64,000 nt of DNA from Obelidium mucronatum (taxonomy: Eukaryota > Chytridiomycota > Chytridiomycetes > Chytridiales > Chytriomycetaceae), in NCBI GenBank assembly GCA_025765595.1, contig JAIVFH010000015.1:1-64000 (forward strand), in the 5' to 3' direction. Positions within the stretch are counted from its first letter, which is position 1. The number at the start of each line of letters is the position of its first letter. The notes under the pieces are model-generated. The model was not told the origin of the DNA and searched no databases. It saw only the letters and a program-made list of their open reading frames with translations. Position numbers and translations under genes: made by a program. Below, piece after piece: positions 1-10,627 of this stretch.

Positions 1-8
1 TTTAAATT

Positions 9-75
9 GTCAGCGTTTAAATATTTTGCGCTGAATTATTCAGCGCTTAAATATTCTGCGCTTAAATATTTTTTT
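9..75. repeat. AT-rich short repeat block
   Basis: Four imperfect copies of AGCGCTTAAATATT-like sequence lie head to tail, interrupted by short inverted copies of CAGCG/CGCTG. No coding potential is seen. The block lies upstream of the first recognisable NOT1 exon and may be intronic or a repeat boundary. Nothing else in 1-298 looks coding. Confidence 0.5.
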
Positions 76-129
76 AAGTGAAGTTATACTCCGTGGCGCC
101 ATATAAATTTGTAGAGCCACTTTCAGTAT

Positions 130-200
130 AGCCCGCTAGTTTAGCTGTAACAATCTCTGCTCGCAAGAGGAGGTCCGGGGATCAAACCCCGGAGTAGGAT
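130..200 (+). other. tRNA-like (SINE head-like) segment
   Basis: TAGTTTAGCTG at 137-147 fits the RNA polymerase III A box, and GGATCAAACCC at 179-189 fits the B box with one mismatch. A perfect 7-bp hairpin (TCCGGGG/CCCCGGA, loop ATCAAA) surrounds the B box, and TCTCT/AGAGG forms an anticodon-like stem. The acceptor arms do not pair and the anticodon loop lacks the usual T33, so this is not a functional tRNA gene as it stands. A tRNA-derived SINE head or a decayed tRNA are the likeliest readings. Confidence 0.35.
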
Positions 201-298
201 TTTGGAAAATGAAAATTTTCATGAAACCCTAAGTCTAATCCTGAGCTAATGAGTATAAAACCCTAATTCTTCCGGGCTTCACACTGTCTTGTTTGCAG

Positions 299-1413
299 TT
301 GATTTCGCATCGGTACTTTATGCCGAAGCTGTTGTCTGCCGAAGCACAGAAGGTACTTTGCTTAATTACTTTTCAAGGATGTTTGCTGATGGTCAAATTT
401 TGTAGGGATGGCCATTCTTCCAAAGACTGCTTGTCGACTTGTTCAAGTTTTTGGGACCATTTTTGAGACAATCTGAAATGGCTGATGCCATTCGTTTGTT
501 GTACAAGGCGACCCTGCGGATACTCCTTGGTCCTGTTGCATGACTTCCCAGAATTCCTTTGCGACTATCACTTTAGTTTTGTTGAAGTGATCCCACATTC
601 TTGCATCCAGCTCAGGAATTTGATTTTGAGTGCCTTCCCAAGAAACATGCGTCTTCCAGACCCATTCACACCAAACTTGAAGGTTGAACTGCTTCCTGAA
701 ATCAACCAGGCCCCCCACGTCATGTCGGATTATACCAGCTCCTTGAACCAAATCAATCTAAAAGCAGAGTTGGATGCTTTCCTCAAAAACCGTGCTCCCT
801 TTTCGTTCCTGACGGATTTGAAGAATCGTTTGTTACAAGCGAATCCACAACCGGATGATGTGACAAAGTACAACTCGCAGGCCATCAACTCGTTGGTGTT
901 GTATGTGGGAGTTCAGGCGATTGCACAGCAACAGGCCAAAGGAACGACTGCGGCGTCATCGTCGACTGCTCCGGCTCCGAGCGCGTCGTTGGATATTTTC
1001 CAACAGTTGATTGCGGATTTTGATTCCGAAGGCCGGTATTTGTTGTTGAGTGCGATCGCCAACCAGCTCCGGTATCCAAACAGTCACACGCATTACTTTA
1101 GTAATATTTTGTTGCACATGTTTGCGGAGGCTTCGGAAGAAATTATTCAGGAACAGATTACAAGGTAAAAAAAAAAACTGAACACATTTTTTTTTTTGAA
1201 TTGTGGTTTTAATTTTCTTATAGAGTGTTGATTGAGCGCTTGATTGTTAACCGACCACATCCATATGGTCTGTTGATTACATTTATCGATTTGATTCGGA
1301 ATCAACGATTCAACTTTTGGGAACACACAAACTTTATCCGATGTGCGCCAGAGATTGAACGCTTGTTCCAATCTGTATACAAGAGCATCCAGAGCTCCAT
1401 GTTGAGGGCTTAA
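299..1413 (+). CDS. NOT1: CCR4-NOT complex scaffold NOT1 (CNOT1/CDC39), C-terminal part
   Basis: C-terminal domain of the NOT1 scaffold, which holds the CCR4-NOT deadenylase together in cytoplasmic mRNA decay. Seen in order: [90 protein letters not shown] and [12 protein letters not shown], all highly conserved in this family. Exons are 299-352, 406-1164 and 1224-1413 with GT-AG introns. The N-terminal two thirds are not in the window. One extra base near 529 (CTT-G-GTC) breaks the frame inside the conserved stretch before VLLHDFPEF; without it the reading is continuous. I read it as a sequence error or a recent lesion in an otherwise intact essential gene. The gene converges on the CRN gene downstream. 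Confidence 0.93.
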
Positions 1414-1656
1414 AAAAATGAAGATTGTGAGATGAATGGAATGGATGAAATGATTGTATTAGGGATGGATGTAGTACTTTTTTTTGATTGTTGACAGTTT
1501 TTATTATTACGTTTATATTTTTTTTGGAAATTGATTGAGTGTTTGATGTAGAAGACTTTGCAAATATAGGTCCGTCAACACGTTATATTGTTTTATAACA
1601 CTTTTTTCTTCAATGAATTCTGCGATCTTCATTACACAAACAACATCAGTTGGCAT

Positions 1657-3978
1657 TTATTCCGCACAATTCTTCTGAATTTGGTTCAGCTTCAACCACC
1701 ATCCAGGCATACCCAAACAGTCAAAAAAATCAGGTCGAGTTGTTTCGTTCAACACCTCCACGCCCTCCATTCCCTCCGTTGTTTGTGTTGTTGTGTGCAA
1801 GAATACAAAGCGCTTGATTGATTTCGTTTGCAACAACTCAACCAGGTCCTTCTGACGTTTCTCGAATCCAGCCAATACTTTCTTGCTCTTTTTGTTCCAG
1901 TAGAAAAAATTGAAGTCTGTCGTATGGCAAGCATTCACACGCTCCTGCTTGCTGATCTTGTCCACAAATTTGATCTGAATCATGTTCACCACACCATTGA
2001 ATATGAACACAATGTCTGGTCCACAACATTGATCAGGAAAGAATACTTGGTCTTCGTCCTGGCTCGTCATATATTCGAGAAAATCTCCATACTTTGATTT
2101 GAGTGTTTTTCCTTTGGTTGGGTCTAATCCCACCACAAACGCATAAGCAACCAAATATTCCAAGATATATCCAACCATCTGTGGCTTTGGGCACGATGCC
2201 AACTGTAGACAAATTTCTGACACAATATCTGAAACAGGAATGAGATAGCGAAGGCATCCAACGACAGCAAGCTCCTCCAGAGTAAGGAACGAAATCATAT
2301 CATTTCCAACGTAACAGAATCCAAGGCCGTACTGAATAGCATCTGATGCGTCGTTATTCTGCATATGGAGAATGCCTTTCCCAGTGAATAGGTACTGAAC
2401 CACGCCTTTACAAATGATTGGTTCCAAAGTGGTTCTATTGACACTCCTGGGAAAGCTGCCTTTGCCTTGACTGACATCTTCCACATAGTATTTCAGTGGA
2501 AACATGATTCCATTTGGGATCGATATAGCCATAACAAAGTCGGCTATGGCGCAGTCAATTGGCTTCCCTTCGAGAACCCAATCCAGAACAAACGCCACAA
2601 AACGCCCTCTTCCAAGGAACAACTTGTTGGTGGTGACAGAATCGACGATATTCTGAACCTCTTTGACAGCAAGTGTTTGGCCAAGCATTTGACGTATGAA
2701 GGTCTCGGCTTGTAACGCGTCTAGCGGACGAAGTTTCGAAATAACTTTGAAAAAGTATATCTGATTGGATTTGAATGCTCCCGGGAACACCATTTCGCTC
2801 ATGAACTGAAAGTTAATCCAAGTCCCAGCCACAATGAAATTGCGAAAAAAGCGCTTTGAGTAGTACAACAGTGGAGAGAAGAATGGCCGTCCTGATGGAC
2901 TGCCAGGTCTTTTGAAAACAGGTTCACTCAAGAGAGAATGTTGGATTTCGTCAATCACCAGAAAATCAAAGGCGCCCTTCATTCCTCTCCATCCAGGACC
3001 AACTCTGACTTTACGGCTTGCAAGAGAGTCAAAAAGCTCGGAAAATATATCAACTCCAAAGAAGGCCACAGGATGCACTTGCGCCAACAGGACTTGATCT
3101 GGACGGTCCAAGCCGCAGTCCAGCAAGCGGCCACAAACAAAAGCTCGGACAAAATAAAGCAGCTCAATCAAGTCTTGTGCTCGTTCTGGAGAATACAGTG
3201 ACATTTCATGGCACTTTGCCAAGTCTGCAGAACCGAAATCTGCGATTTGCGGTCCCACAACAAAGTAGAACCCATGTTGAATATACAGGAGTTCCAGAAG
3301 CTGTCTGGTTTTCCCTGATCCAGACACAGCAAGCAGGACTTTTATGTTGTCGATGTCATCCAGTGTGTAATCAGTTCGTCTAATCATCAGAAACCCCTCC
3401 AAGCAATTCTGAGGAAACTCAGCAAGATTTGGCTTTCCGGGTTTAAATTGAGACAGCTTGTCAAACCGGTGTCGGAGAAACGTGATTGCGTCTTCGGGCT
3501 CGTTCAGATTGAGGCCATTGTCTAAAATGAACTTATCTCCACTAGGACTGCGACGAGGTGGTTGCAACGCAGCAACGTCAACGTCCATTTCTAATATGCA
3601 AAAGGCGGTCTTTAGAGTTATATCAACAAGAGTAGAAACACATGACTCACGCGTCTCTGCTTTGATGATGAGTGGCTTCCGGTCATCACGACCAACCAGA
3701 CCAAGCTCAGACAAGAGCAAGCCGGAACGAAGAGAGCCATCCGCATTGACTCTATCGTCCATTTTGTCGCCGGAGAGAGGAGGGAGAGCCAACCCGTCAG
3801 GCAGGTGGAGGGATAGGGGACCGACTTGAGACAGCAAACCAAGTTGAAGCAGGTGGCTCTCTCGAATGGCAACAATCACATCCCCTACAACTGAATCTTC
3901 GCCTGCTATAGTGGAAGGGAGTGTCTGAGTGATGATGGAGACAGTGTTCTTGCTGTTGGAGATGAAGAGACGGGGCAT
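1657..3978 (-). CDS. Crinkler (CRN)-type protein: ubiquitin-like header, P-loop NTPase, PD-(D/E)XK nuclease
   Basis: Single-exon 773-aa protein. I chose the ATG at 3978 because MPRLFISNS begins a Crinkler-like ubiquitin-fold header; the frame is open further upstream to 4077. A Walker A motif AVSGSGKT lies near residues 217-224 and a Walker B-like LVIDEIQ near 340-346. Near the C terminus PDIVFIF followed by MIQIKF (about 654-670) fits the D...(E/Q)xK core of restriction-type nucleases. This NTPase-nuclease layout is the one described for CRN/CR proteins of oomycetes, chytrids and other eukaryotes. Some are host-targeted effectors, others are thought to act in conflict within the genome. No classical signal peptide is visible. 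The frame is intact over 2.3 kb, unlike several neighbours, which suggests a maintained gene. Confidence 0.8.
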   Translation of the reverse strand: MPRLFISNSKNTVSIITQTLPSTIAGEDSVVGDVIVAIRESHLLQLGLLSQVGPLSLHLPDGLALPPLSGDKMDDRVNADGSLRSGLLLSELGLVGRDDRKPLIIKAETRESCVSTLVDITLKTAFCILEMDVDVAALQPPRRSPSGDKFILDNGLNLNEPEDAITFLRHRFDKLSQFKPGKPNLAEFPQNCLEGFLMIRRTDYTLDDIDNIKVLLAVSGSGKTRQLLELLYIQHGFYFVVGPQIADFGSADLAKCHEMSLYSPERAQDLIELLYFVRAFVCGRLLDCGLDRPDQVLLAQVHPVAFFGVDIFSELFDSLASRKVRVGPGWRGMKGAFDFLVIDEIQHSLLSEPVFKRPGSPSGRPFFSPLLYYSKRFFRNFIVAGTWINFQFMSEMVFPGAFKSNQIYFFKVISKLRPLDALQAETFIRQMLGQTLAVKEVQNIVDSVTTNKLFLGRGRFVAFVLDWVLEGKPIDCAIADFVMAISIPNGIMFPLKYYVEDVSQGKGSFPRSVNRTTLEPIICKGVVQYLFTGKGILHMQNNDASDAIQYGLGFCYVGNDMISFLTLEELAVVGCLRYLIPVSDIVSEICLQLASCPKPQMVGYILEYLVAYAFVVGLDPTKGKTLKSKYGDFLEYMTSQDEDQVFFPDQCCGPDIVFIFNGVVNMIQIKFVDKISKQERVNACHTTDFNFFYWNKKSKKVLAGFEKRQKDLVELLQTKSIKRFVFLHTTTQTTEGMEGVEVLNETTRPDFFDCLGMPGWWLKLNQIQKNCAE

Positions 3979-4160
3979 TTTGCTTCGGATTGGGCGCGAA
4001 ATTACCACGAAATTACCCATTGAAAGGCAAAGTGAAACCCCTGATAACAAATAATGATAGAATTTTAACAATTGCACATAAGAAATGAAGCTTTGTTGAT
4101 ATACCCTTTGAAATCTAAAACAAACAAACTAAAACTTAACAAAGGCATTATCCATCCAAA

Positions 4161-5475
4161 TCATTTCTGATCACCAGCCACCGATTCAGGAACATCGTGA
4201 TGAAGATCATTTACATTCACGTGATTCGAAGAAGGCGTCTCTGGCCTCCCACCACCACCACCACTCATCGAAAACCCTCCCGCCAACTTTGACAAGTGAC
4301 TCGAAATCCCTAAATCTGGAACCCGATACGAAGACCTCTTATTCAACAACGTCGGAACAGGGGACGGCGGGTTGCTCAAAATCGACGATCTCTTGCTGGG
4401 TGGTGAATCACTCTGAGATCGCGACGCTCTGGTTTTCAACGTTGGATCCTTCAACATGTCGTCAACAATGTTGATGAACATGTTGGTTTGCTTAATCAAA
4501 GCCGCGTCTAGGGACTCGATGTAGCTGTGCGCCAGAGATTCCATGTTGAGTTCAATCGAGACAAGCCGGTGGGAGAGTTCAGAAATTTCAGTGCTGGTGG
4601 CAGGGGGAGCGGTTGCACTTGACTGATGTGGGTGGAAAGCTTAGGTGAAGAAATCGAAGTCGGAGATGGTAATGGAACTGCTGGAACTTGTTGTTGAGTT
4701 GCTAGAGTGATTATCTCGCGCTTCAAGTCACTCTGTCTTGACGCAACCGAGTACACTTCCGTAGCAAGTAGTGAGCTTTGCTTCTCGATAGTTTCCAATC
4801 TGTTTCCGATATTTTCGAGCGATGAATAAATCTGTGTCATGCGGACGTTCCTTGGTAGCCACTTTTTCAAGTCGTGCCGCCAGAGACACAACACCACTTG
4901 CGTCTTCGCCATCCGGTCCAACGTTCGTCCCCTTCATTGAGGACAATTCTTCGAAGACGAGATGCTAGAGACTCCAGGTCCGCTGCCGGTTTCCTCGCTT
5001 GTTGTTTCTCCTTAGATGCCTCCGCTCCCTTAAATTGGCTGCTTTCCTCTAGACGGGAAACAAGGCTATCCAACAACACAACATCAACACTCTCGCCTCT
5101 CGGCGTCCTCGTTCCTTCTGCTTCCTTCAACTCCCGGATCCCATCCTCCAGATCCTCGCACAGACTCTCGACTCTCTCACAGCTCATTTCCACATATCCC
5201 AGTCTGCTCTCAAGGCTCTCTAGCTTCTGAAGTATCAAATCCAGTTTCTCGTTGGTTTCGTACTCATTGTCTTGCTCACTGATGAGTGTTTCTGAGAGCG
5301 TTGTAGCCAAGGTGCTGAATCGCTTGTCAAGGGCACGAGCAACAGCCTTTTCGATGGACTCGGAGGAGGCAACAGCTCTTCCTCCTTGGGTATTATTGTT
5401 GCTCGATGCTCGTAGATCTATCGTCGACTTTCTCGACGAAAGGGGATTCAGGATGCGGTTGAGTTTCCGCGACAT
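4161..5475 (-). CDS. Coiled-coil protein, member of a local three-gene family (frame-broken)
   Basis: Starts at ATG 5475 (MSRKLNRILNPLSSRKS). Long heptad-like stretches (EKLDLILQKLESLESRLGYV; SLENIGNRLETIEKQSSLLA) predict coiled coils. The C-terminal motif RVPDLGISSHLSKLAGG matches the motif in the next two genes. Coding continuity needs two +1 skips (near 4940 and 4850-4885). A third change near 4640 is either a frame break or an intron ending in CCCACATCAG. Polar, low-complexity segments separate the helices and there is no SH3 domain. A role is not evident; scaffold or cytoskeletal adaptor is only a guess. It could be a pseudogene if the frame changes are real. Confidence 0.55.
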
Positions 5476-5655
5476 GTTTTGTTTTCCCAATTTCCCCAAA
5501 TTGGATCAAGAAAAACCAAACACAAAAAACACAACAGCAAGTCTGACTTCGAATTCGAATATTTTGTATACTATTAATATTTCTAATGAAACGTCAAAGG
5601 AACCAAAAAAAAAAAATCAAGAAAAAGAGAAAGAGTAACTGTTTCATGTTTTTTT

Positions 5656-6976
5656 TTACAAGCGCTTGACGTAATTGGATGGAATCCAGCCTTCCTTTCC
5701 ATGGCCGTTTGTTGCATACCACCATCCAAAATGGGTTGAAAAGTCACCGTTTCTTCCGGCAGTGGCTGTTACTACCGCAACGTCACCGGCATCCATTTCC
5801 AGCTCGTATTCGCATTCTGGTTTGAAATTGTACAAGGAAATCACCTTCAAATGAGGAAGGCATTTGAGCATCGTCTGAATCGGCTGATAATGATGATGGA
5901 GCCAAATCAACATCCGAAGAAGTGGGTTCTTGGGTCAACGGAGAAGACACTTTCGGCTCATTGTCGGATGCAAGTGATTGGGAGGAAGAAGGACGACCCG
6001 ATGAGACATAGGCAGACAGTTTCGAGAATCGCTTTGCAATACCCATATCTGGTACAGAAGGCAGAGAAGGAAGAGACGGGATTGGAGGAAGCGAATTCCT
6101 GAATAGAGAACGTTGTTTGACATTATCCACAGCGTCTTTGGCGGAACTAGCCGAGGCAGCAGCCGATTCCGCTTGAGCCTTGATTAATCCAGTCAAGCTC
6201 TCTGTTTGTTTTTCCAGGGAATCGAGGAAGGTGTTTCGGTACAAGGTTGGGAGAGAAGAGATTTTTGATTCAAGAGTGTCGAGACGGTCAAAGAGTTCAT
6301 CGTCCTGGTTAATGCTTTGAGCTTCGACACGACGTCTCCAGGCTTCTTGCTTTTGCATTAACTCGTCGACTTGCTTGGACACGATGCTGTGTTGTTGATG
6401 TTGCGTCAGTCAATTTAAGGTTACAAGAACGAACTATGACAAAGAGTACCGAGGAATCTTTGCGGTGGAGGCTTCAATGCTGGCCAGCCGTGTAGACAGA
6501 CTGGAAATTGCATTCGACAGCGGCTCCAAGTTGATAACGGCGCCGCTGGTCTGCACGGTCAGGGCGTGGACGCTGTTCTGGCTGGGCGCAACGGCCAGAT
6601 GCTCGAGCCGCGCAGTCAGGGCGTTGAGGGCGTCGATGTCCGGACTCTGCGCGTGAGCGCGGGCGGCGACGGCCTCGAGTCTTTCCGCGAGTTGTTCGAG
6701 GGTTCTGCTGTCGTCTCTGGATGCGCCTGACACGTTCGCGGACACGACGGCCTCGACGCGGTCCAGCCGGTTGTGCAGCAGCGCAATGCCCGTCGTCAGC
6801 TGCGCGAGCGCCGCGTTCGTCGTCTGCGTCTGCGCGACAATCAGCTGCGTCAGATGCGCAAACTGCGTCTTGCTGTCGCCGTCCATTGTGTCCGGACACT
6901 GCAGTCGAACGACACGTCCGGCAAGCGTCGGCTCTTTCGCCATCTCCACTAGCGTTGCGGCGTCTCCTTCGGGCAT
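5656..6976 (-). CDS. Coiled-coil protein with C-terminal SH3 domain
   Basis: Two main exons. Exon 1 (6976 to about 6449) is strikingly GC-rich and encodes MPEGDAATLVEMAKEP followed by coiled coil. A GT-AG intron (GTACTC...AACACAG) leads into VSKQVDELMQKQEAW, and then comes the family motif SVPDMGIAKRFSKL. The C terminus is a clear SH3 domain: LYNFKPECEYELEMDAGD, a GWWYA core and GWIPSNYVKRL. SH3 domains bind proline-rich ligands, so this is likely an adaptor. Joining the SH3 to the upstream frame needs either a +1 skip at GAA-G-GTG (near 5848) or a 66-nt intron. The gene is divergent from the next one, with only 33 bp between start codons. Confidence 0.65.
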
Positions 6977-7009
6977 TTGCTTGTACTGCTGTTTACAGTC
7001 AACTTAAAA

Positions 7010-7729
7010 ATGCCTTACTCCAATTTACAGAAAACTCGGATGGACCCAGCTCAGTTCACCGCCTTTCTTGAACTGCAATCTAAGCAGCACAATGCCCTGC
7101 TCGAAAGGCTGGACAAGCTGGAAGACCGGCTGAGGACAATCGAGAATAACCTTCCTGCACTGACACAAACCACAACTACTACGACAACCTTGAAACGATC
7201 CTCGGTTATCCCACAAGCACTACAGCTACAGCAGGGACAAAGTCAGCAGAGCTCATCTGAAATTATATCCCGTCTTACCGACCTGGACCACAAGATTGAA
7301 ATGCTGCCTCTCATTTATTACGACACTGTGGCCACCGCTCTCCAACGCCAAACCAATTCGTTGATGAAAATATTTGACTCTATAGTTCAAGAGCAGACGG
7401 AAACTATTCAATCAGTTGTGGTTTCTTCTACCTCTGCTGCAGATAGGAATTCATCGTCATCCAGTCTTTTGCGTTCATCGATTCCGGATTTGGGTATCAA
7501 GAAACGGTTTTCGCTCTTGGTCGGGGGTTTGGGGAAGACTGGTGGTTTTGCAGCGGATGATACCCGCATTCAACCAGAAGGTAGTATCATCATTCACGCG
7601 GATAAGGAAACACCAGTTCAAGAGGAGAGGAAGCCCATTGAGTCCCCAACTGAAGGACCGCTGGAGCACATTGAAACTCCTCAACCACTCCATTCTCGTC
7701 AACTTATTGAAGGTGAAGACCTCTGTTAA
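7010..7729 (+). CDS. Coiled-coil paralogue without SH3 domain
   Basis: Open frame of 240 codons from ATG 7010 (MPYSNLQKTRMDPAQ); the second Met at 7040 is also possible. The N-terminal helix (LLERLDKLEDRLRTIENN) and the central segment (RLTDLDHKIEMLPLIYYDT) align by eye with the SH3 gene (DRLDTLESKISSLPTLYRNT). The motif SIPDLGIKKRFSLLVGGLG is shared by all three neighbours. The tail is acidic and polar. A short direct repeat (GACCTCTGTTAAAAAA) lies across its stop codon. Function unknown; the family looks like adaptor proteins that share a C-terminal peptide motif. Confidence 0.65.
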   Translation: MPYSNLQKTRMDPAQFTAFLELQSKQHNALLERLDKLEDRLRTIENNLPALTQTTTTTTTLKRSSVIPQALQLQQGQSQQSSSEIISRLTDLDHKIEMLPLIYYDTVATALQRQTNSLMKIFDSIVQEQTETIQSVVVSSTSAADRNSSSSSLLRSSIPDLGIKKRFSLLVGGLGKTGGFAADDTRIQPEGSIIIHADKETPVQEERKPIESPTEGPLEHIETPQPLHSRQLIEGEDLC

Positions 7730-7784
7730 AAAAGACCTCTGTTAAAAAATAAATGCTTGAGTGGGACTCGTAAAAAAAAATTGC

Positions 7785-9091
7785 ATGAATTCCATTGAGG
7801 ATGTTCTCACGTGTGCCATTTGCACATCAACTCTGATCAACCCTGTTCGCTTGGATCCATGCGACCACTATTTCTGCAAGGAATGCATCGACGAATGGCT
7901 AAAGCGGAACCGAATCTGTCCTGTCGACAGGCGGCACGTTATTCAGACCAAGCCCCCCGACCGACTAGTGCTATCAATCCTGGAAAAAGTGCAAGCAGAA
8001 GCAATTAAAAATGCCAGATTAAGCACTACCAGGGCTTCCAGCGTCGAAGGAGGTGAAAGTTCCAGTGCTCAAATACCCAGTCCGCAATCTCCTCGCAACA
8101 GCAGCAACTTAAGCCGTCCCCCACCGGCACAACACTCTTTCGTGGGTCGTTTCAAAGGGTTCTTCCGCTCTCCGCCAACAACTCCTTCTCCGATGCGAGA
8201 GACACCAGTTGCACAAATACCAGCGGTACAAATTGAACCTCCAAGAATGGGCCGCTCACAATCACAGGAGCCCGCCGTTTCTAATCAGAGCCTTCTTTTT
8301 ACTCAGCCTCAAGTATCTCGCTCGCGCTCCCAACAACCTGTCGCGGGTGCACGTCTCGTATTGCCCGAAACTCATGTAGACTCGCCTCTCTTTGATCCTT
8401 CTCCTCAAATTGGTTTCCTTTCTATACACCCTTATGATGATCATGCACCTCAGATCATGATTTCGCCGGCGATTGAATATTCCTCCCCGCCAGCTTCACT
8501 CCCCATGTTACCCACCATTCTTGCTGACGCAACAACATCGCCCCCAGAATTTTCTCTCGTCTGCAACTGCTGTACCATTGCGTATCCGCACTATCACCCA
8601 TTCTTCAAATGCACAACATGCAGAGACGCTCAATTCTGTCAGGACTGCCATCTTTCGGTCGCCTTCATTCACAACGACCAGCATAAATTTGTACCAATAG
8701 AGAATGGAAACGACGATGATTATTCCATGATTCCCGATGTCGAAGTTGCGCCTCGCGCGTCTAATGCTGGCTGGAGGACCGTCGTCATCGCGTCGCGGCG
8801 GCGGCGTTGCTGGTGGTAGTTCCAGTTCAACGTGGGAACAGCTACGACTCAAGCATAAAATTGAATTTTGCTCAATCTGTAGAAATCGAATGACTGGATC
8901 TATGTTTGTTATTCCCCTTCTTTGGGTGGTTGGTTACTGTTTATTTTAATGATTTTTTTTCTCTTCAAAACCTAGGCCGTGAATGCCAGAACAGTCAGGT
9001 TTCTACGCTTTCTAAAGAATGCACAGGTTTCCTTGAGTGTTTGCGAGTGAGTGTTGTTTCCTTTTTGTATTTATCGCAGGAAGGAAACTAA
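7785..9091 (+). CDS. RING-ZZ zinc-finger protein, copy 1 (probable E3 ubiquitin ligase)
   Basis: Start ATG 7785. An N-terminal C3HC4 RING (CAICTSTLINPVRLDPCDHY, FCKECIDEWLKRNRICPVD) is typical of E3 ubiquitin ligases. A Ser/Pro-rich linker follows, then a ZZ-type finger (CNCCTIAYP, CTTCRDAQFCQDCHLSVAF). The main frame stops at 8819. A +1 frame from about 8745 continues with EQLRLKHKIEFCSICRNRM, and a later segment ends GRECQNSQVSTLSKECTG at 9091. This matches the position of a third Cys-rich module in the tandem copy, so the reading frame is probably broken by one base and followed by one or two introns. N-terminal domains are certain, the 3' structure is not. Confidence 0.7.
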
Positions 9092-9410
9092 CTTTCTTTA
9101 CCAGTGTAAGCGCAAATCCTGTTGCTCAGCTTAGAAACTAATTTTTCTTCGATTGATATTTTTCTTTTGTTGCTTTTATAGCACGCCTTCCATTTTCATT
9201 GCATCTCTGGTTGGCTTTCACTTCGCCACGTGTGTCCTCTTGATAATAGAGCGTGGGAGACCAAAAAGGTGTGCTGTTATTTTTTTTTCTAATGCGCATG
9301 TATTGACGGACGATGAAAAATACTGCAGGTGATTCCACGAAGGGAATATGTGTATTTACTTTTGTTGAGTTGAAGCGAAGAATAAAGAACACGAAAACCC
9401 CCAACTTTGG
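9092..9410. other. Intergenic, no gene seen
   Basis: About 320 bp between the two RING genes. It is AT-rich with scattered T-tracts and no convincing open frame. It presumably holds the terminator of the first gene and the promoter of the second. I see no clear TATA box. Confidence 0.5.
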
Positions 9411-10334
9411 ATGGCCGCCGCCTCTGTTGCCGACGTTCTCCTCTGCGCCATCTGCACGAGCACACTGACGAATCCAGTGCGTCTCGACCCGTGCGACCAC
9501 TACTTCTGCAAGGACTGCGTCGAGCCGTGGCTAAAGCGCAACCGCATCTGCCCAGTCGACCGAGCAGCCGTAGTGAAAACCAAGGCGCCAGACCGCCTCG
9601 TGGCGTCGATCCTCGAGCAGCTGGCTGCCAACTCCAACAGCGCTGGGAGTCGTAGTCCGCAGCGACTTCAGCCCCCACTGCCAACTCCAAGTCCGCGTCA
9701 ACCACCGGCAGGGCCAACACTTCGCAACTCCGAGGCAGAATCCGTGCTCGCGAGGTTCTACCGCGTGTTCCGCCGTGTCAGCAACCTGGACCTGGCGCAG
9801 GACGTGCCGCCGGCTGCTGAGCCCGTGGCTGCTATTCCATCAGCCACTTTGAGCTGCAACGGGTGCGACCAGGCGTTTCCTGTGCAATACCCCTTCCACA
9901 AATGCACAGTCTGCGCAGACTGTCTGTACTGCATCGACTGCCATCTGTCTATCGAGTTTATTCATCCTGAGGGGCATTCTTTTGAACTCTTGGAGCCAGA
10001 GCCCTTAATCTCCCCAACGGCTGTAGTAACTCCACTATCGCTCCCCCCTCCACGACGCACGCGTCTATATAATTCGTTTCCTCGAGGTTCCTCTGCAGTT
10101 GGAAATTCCCAAAACACAACTGGTGGCACCGTAAAGGCTTGCACACACATTTGCGCACTGAGCAGCAACATCAATGGATGCTGTTTTTGCATGGACGCTA
10201 GACCAGAAACTCTGACTTACCATCGATATGTTGACGGCATTGGTGACACAAGAGCCGGTCTGAGATCCGAATATTACTGCGTTCTTTGTAAAGGGAGGAA
10301 TTACCCCTCTATTGCTACAACGCCTTTGATTTGA
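9411..10334 (+). CDS. RING-ZZ zinc-finger protein, copy 2
   Basis: Intact single-exon frame of 307 codons from ATG 9411. The RING (CAICTSTLTNPVRLDPCDHY, WLKRNRICPVD) is almost identical to that of the upstream copy, and the ZZ finger (CNGCDQAFPVQYPFHKCTVC, YCIDCHLSIEF) is also shared. A third Cys-rich module (CTHICALSSNINGCCFC, YYCVLCKGRNYPS) ends the protein. A ubiquitin-ligase role is inferred from the RING. The first ~550 bp are very GC-rich at third positions although the protein is nearly the same as copy 1, so the two copies differ in base composition rather than function. Confidence 0.85.
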   Translation: MAAASVADVLLCAICTSTLTNPVRLDPCDHYFCKDCVEPWLKRNRICPVDRAAVVKTKAPDRLVASILEQLAANSNSAGSRSPQRLQPPLPTPSPRQPPAGPTLRNSEAESVLARFYRVFRRVSNLDLAQDVPPAAEPVAAIPSATLSCNGCDQAFPVQYPFHKCTVCADCLYCIDCHLSIEFIHPEGHSFELLEPEPLISPTAVVTPLSLPPPRRTRLYNSFPRGSSAVGNSQNTTGGTVKACTHICALSSNINGCCFCMDARPETLTYHRYVDGIGDTRAGLRSEYYCVLCKGRNYPSIATTPLI

Positions 10335-10627
10335 GCTTTTCAGTTTTCGGGATGGGTTTTCAACGGATTCGATTAAAATAACGTGTTTTGGACTTCTATT
10401 TGAAGTTGGATTACTTTGACAACTCGAGGAAACCCCTCCAGCGGTCCCCGTCTTTGGAAACACCAAGAAGAAGCTGATAACGCCAACGCTTATCGCCTGT
10501 GATTATCTGCTGTCAAAATTCAGCCACGCCAGATAAGCCTGCAAAAATGATGAGAGAGATGACCATTGCGAAAAAAAGAAAAATTTCCTATATTTAGACT
10601 TCCAGCCAATCTCCCCCCTTTATTGAC

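Noticed and set aside
130..200. Functional tRNA gene
   Set aside because: Acceptor stem does not pair, anticodon loop lacks T33 and the T loop would have six bases.
6474..7071. Several Arg/Ala-rich open frames on both strands
   Set aside because: They are shadows of the GC-rich exon 1 of the SH3 gene; high GC removes stop codons in all frames.
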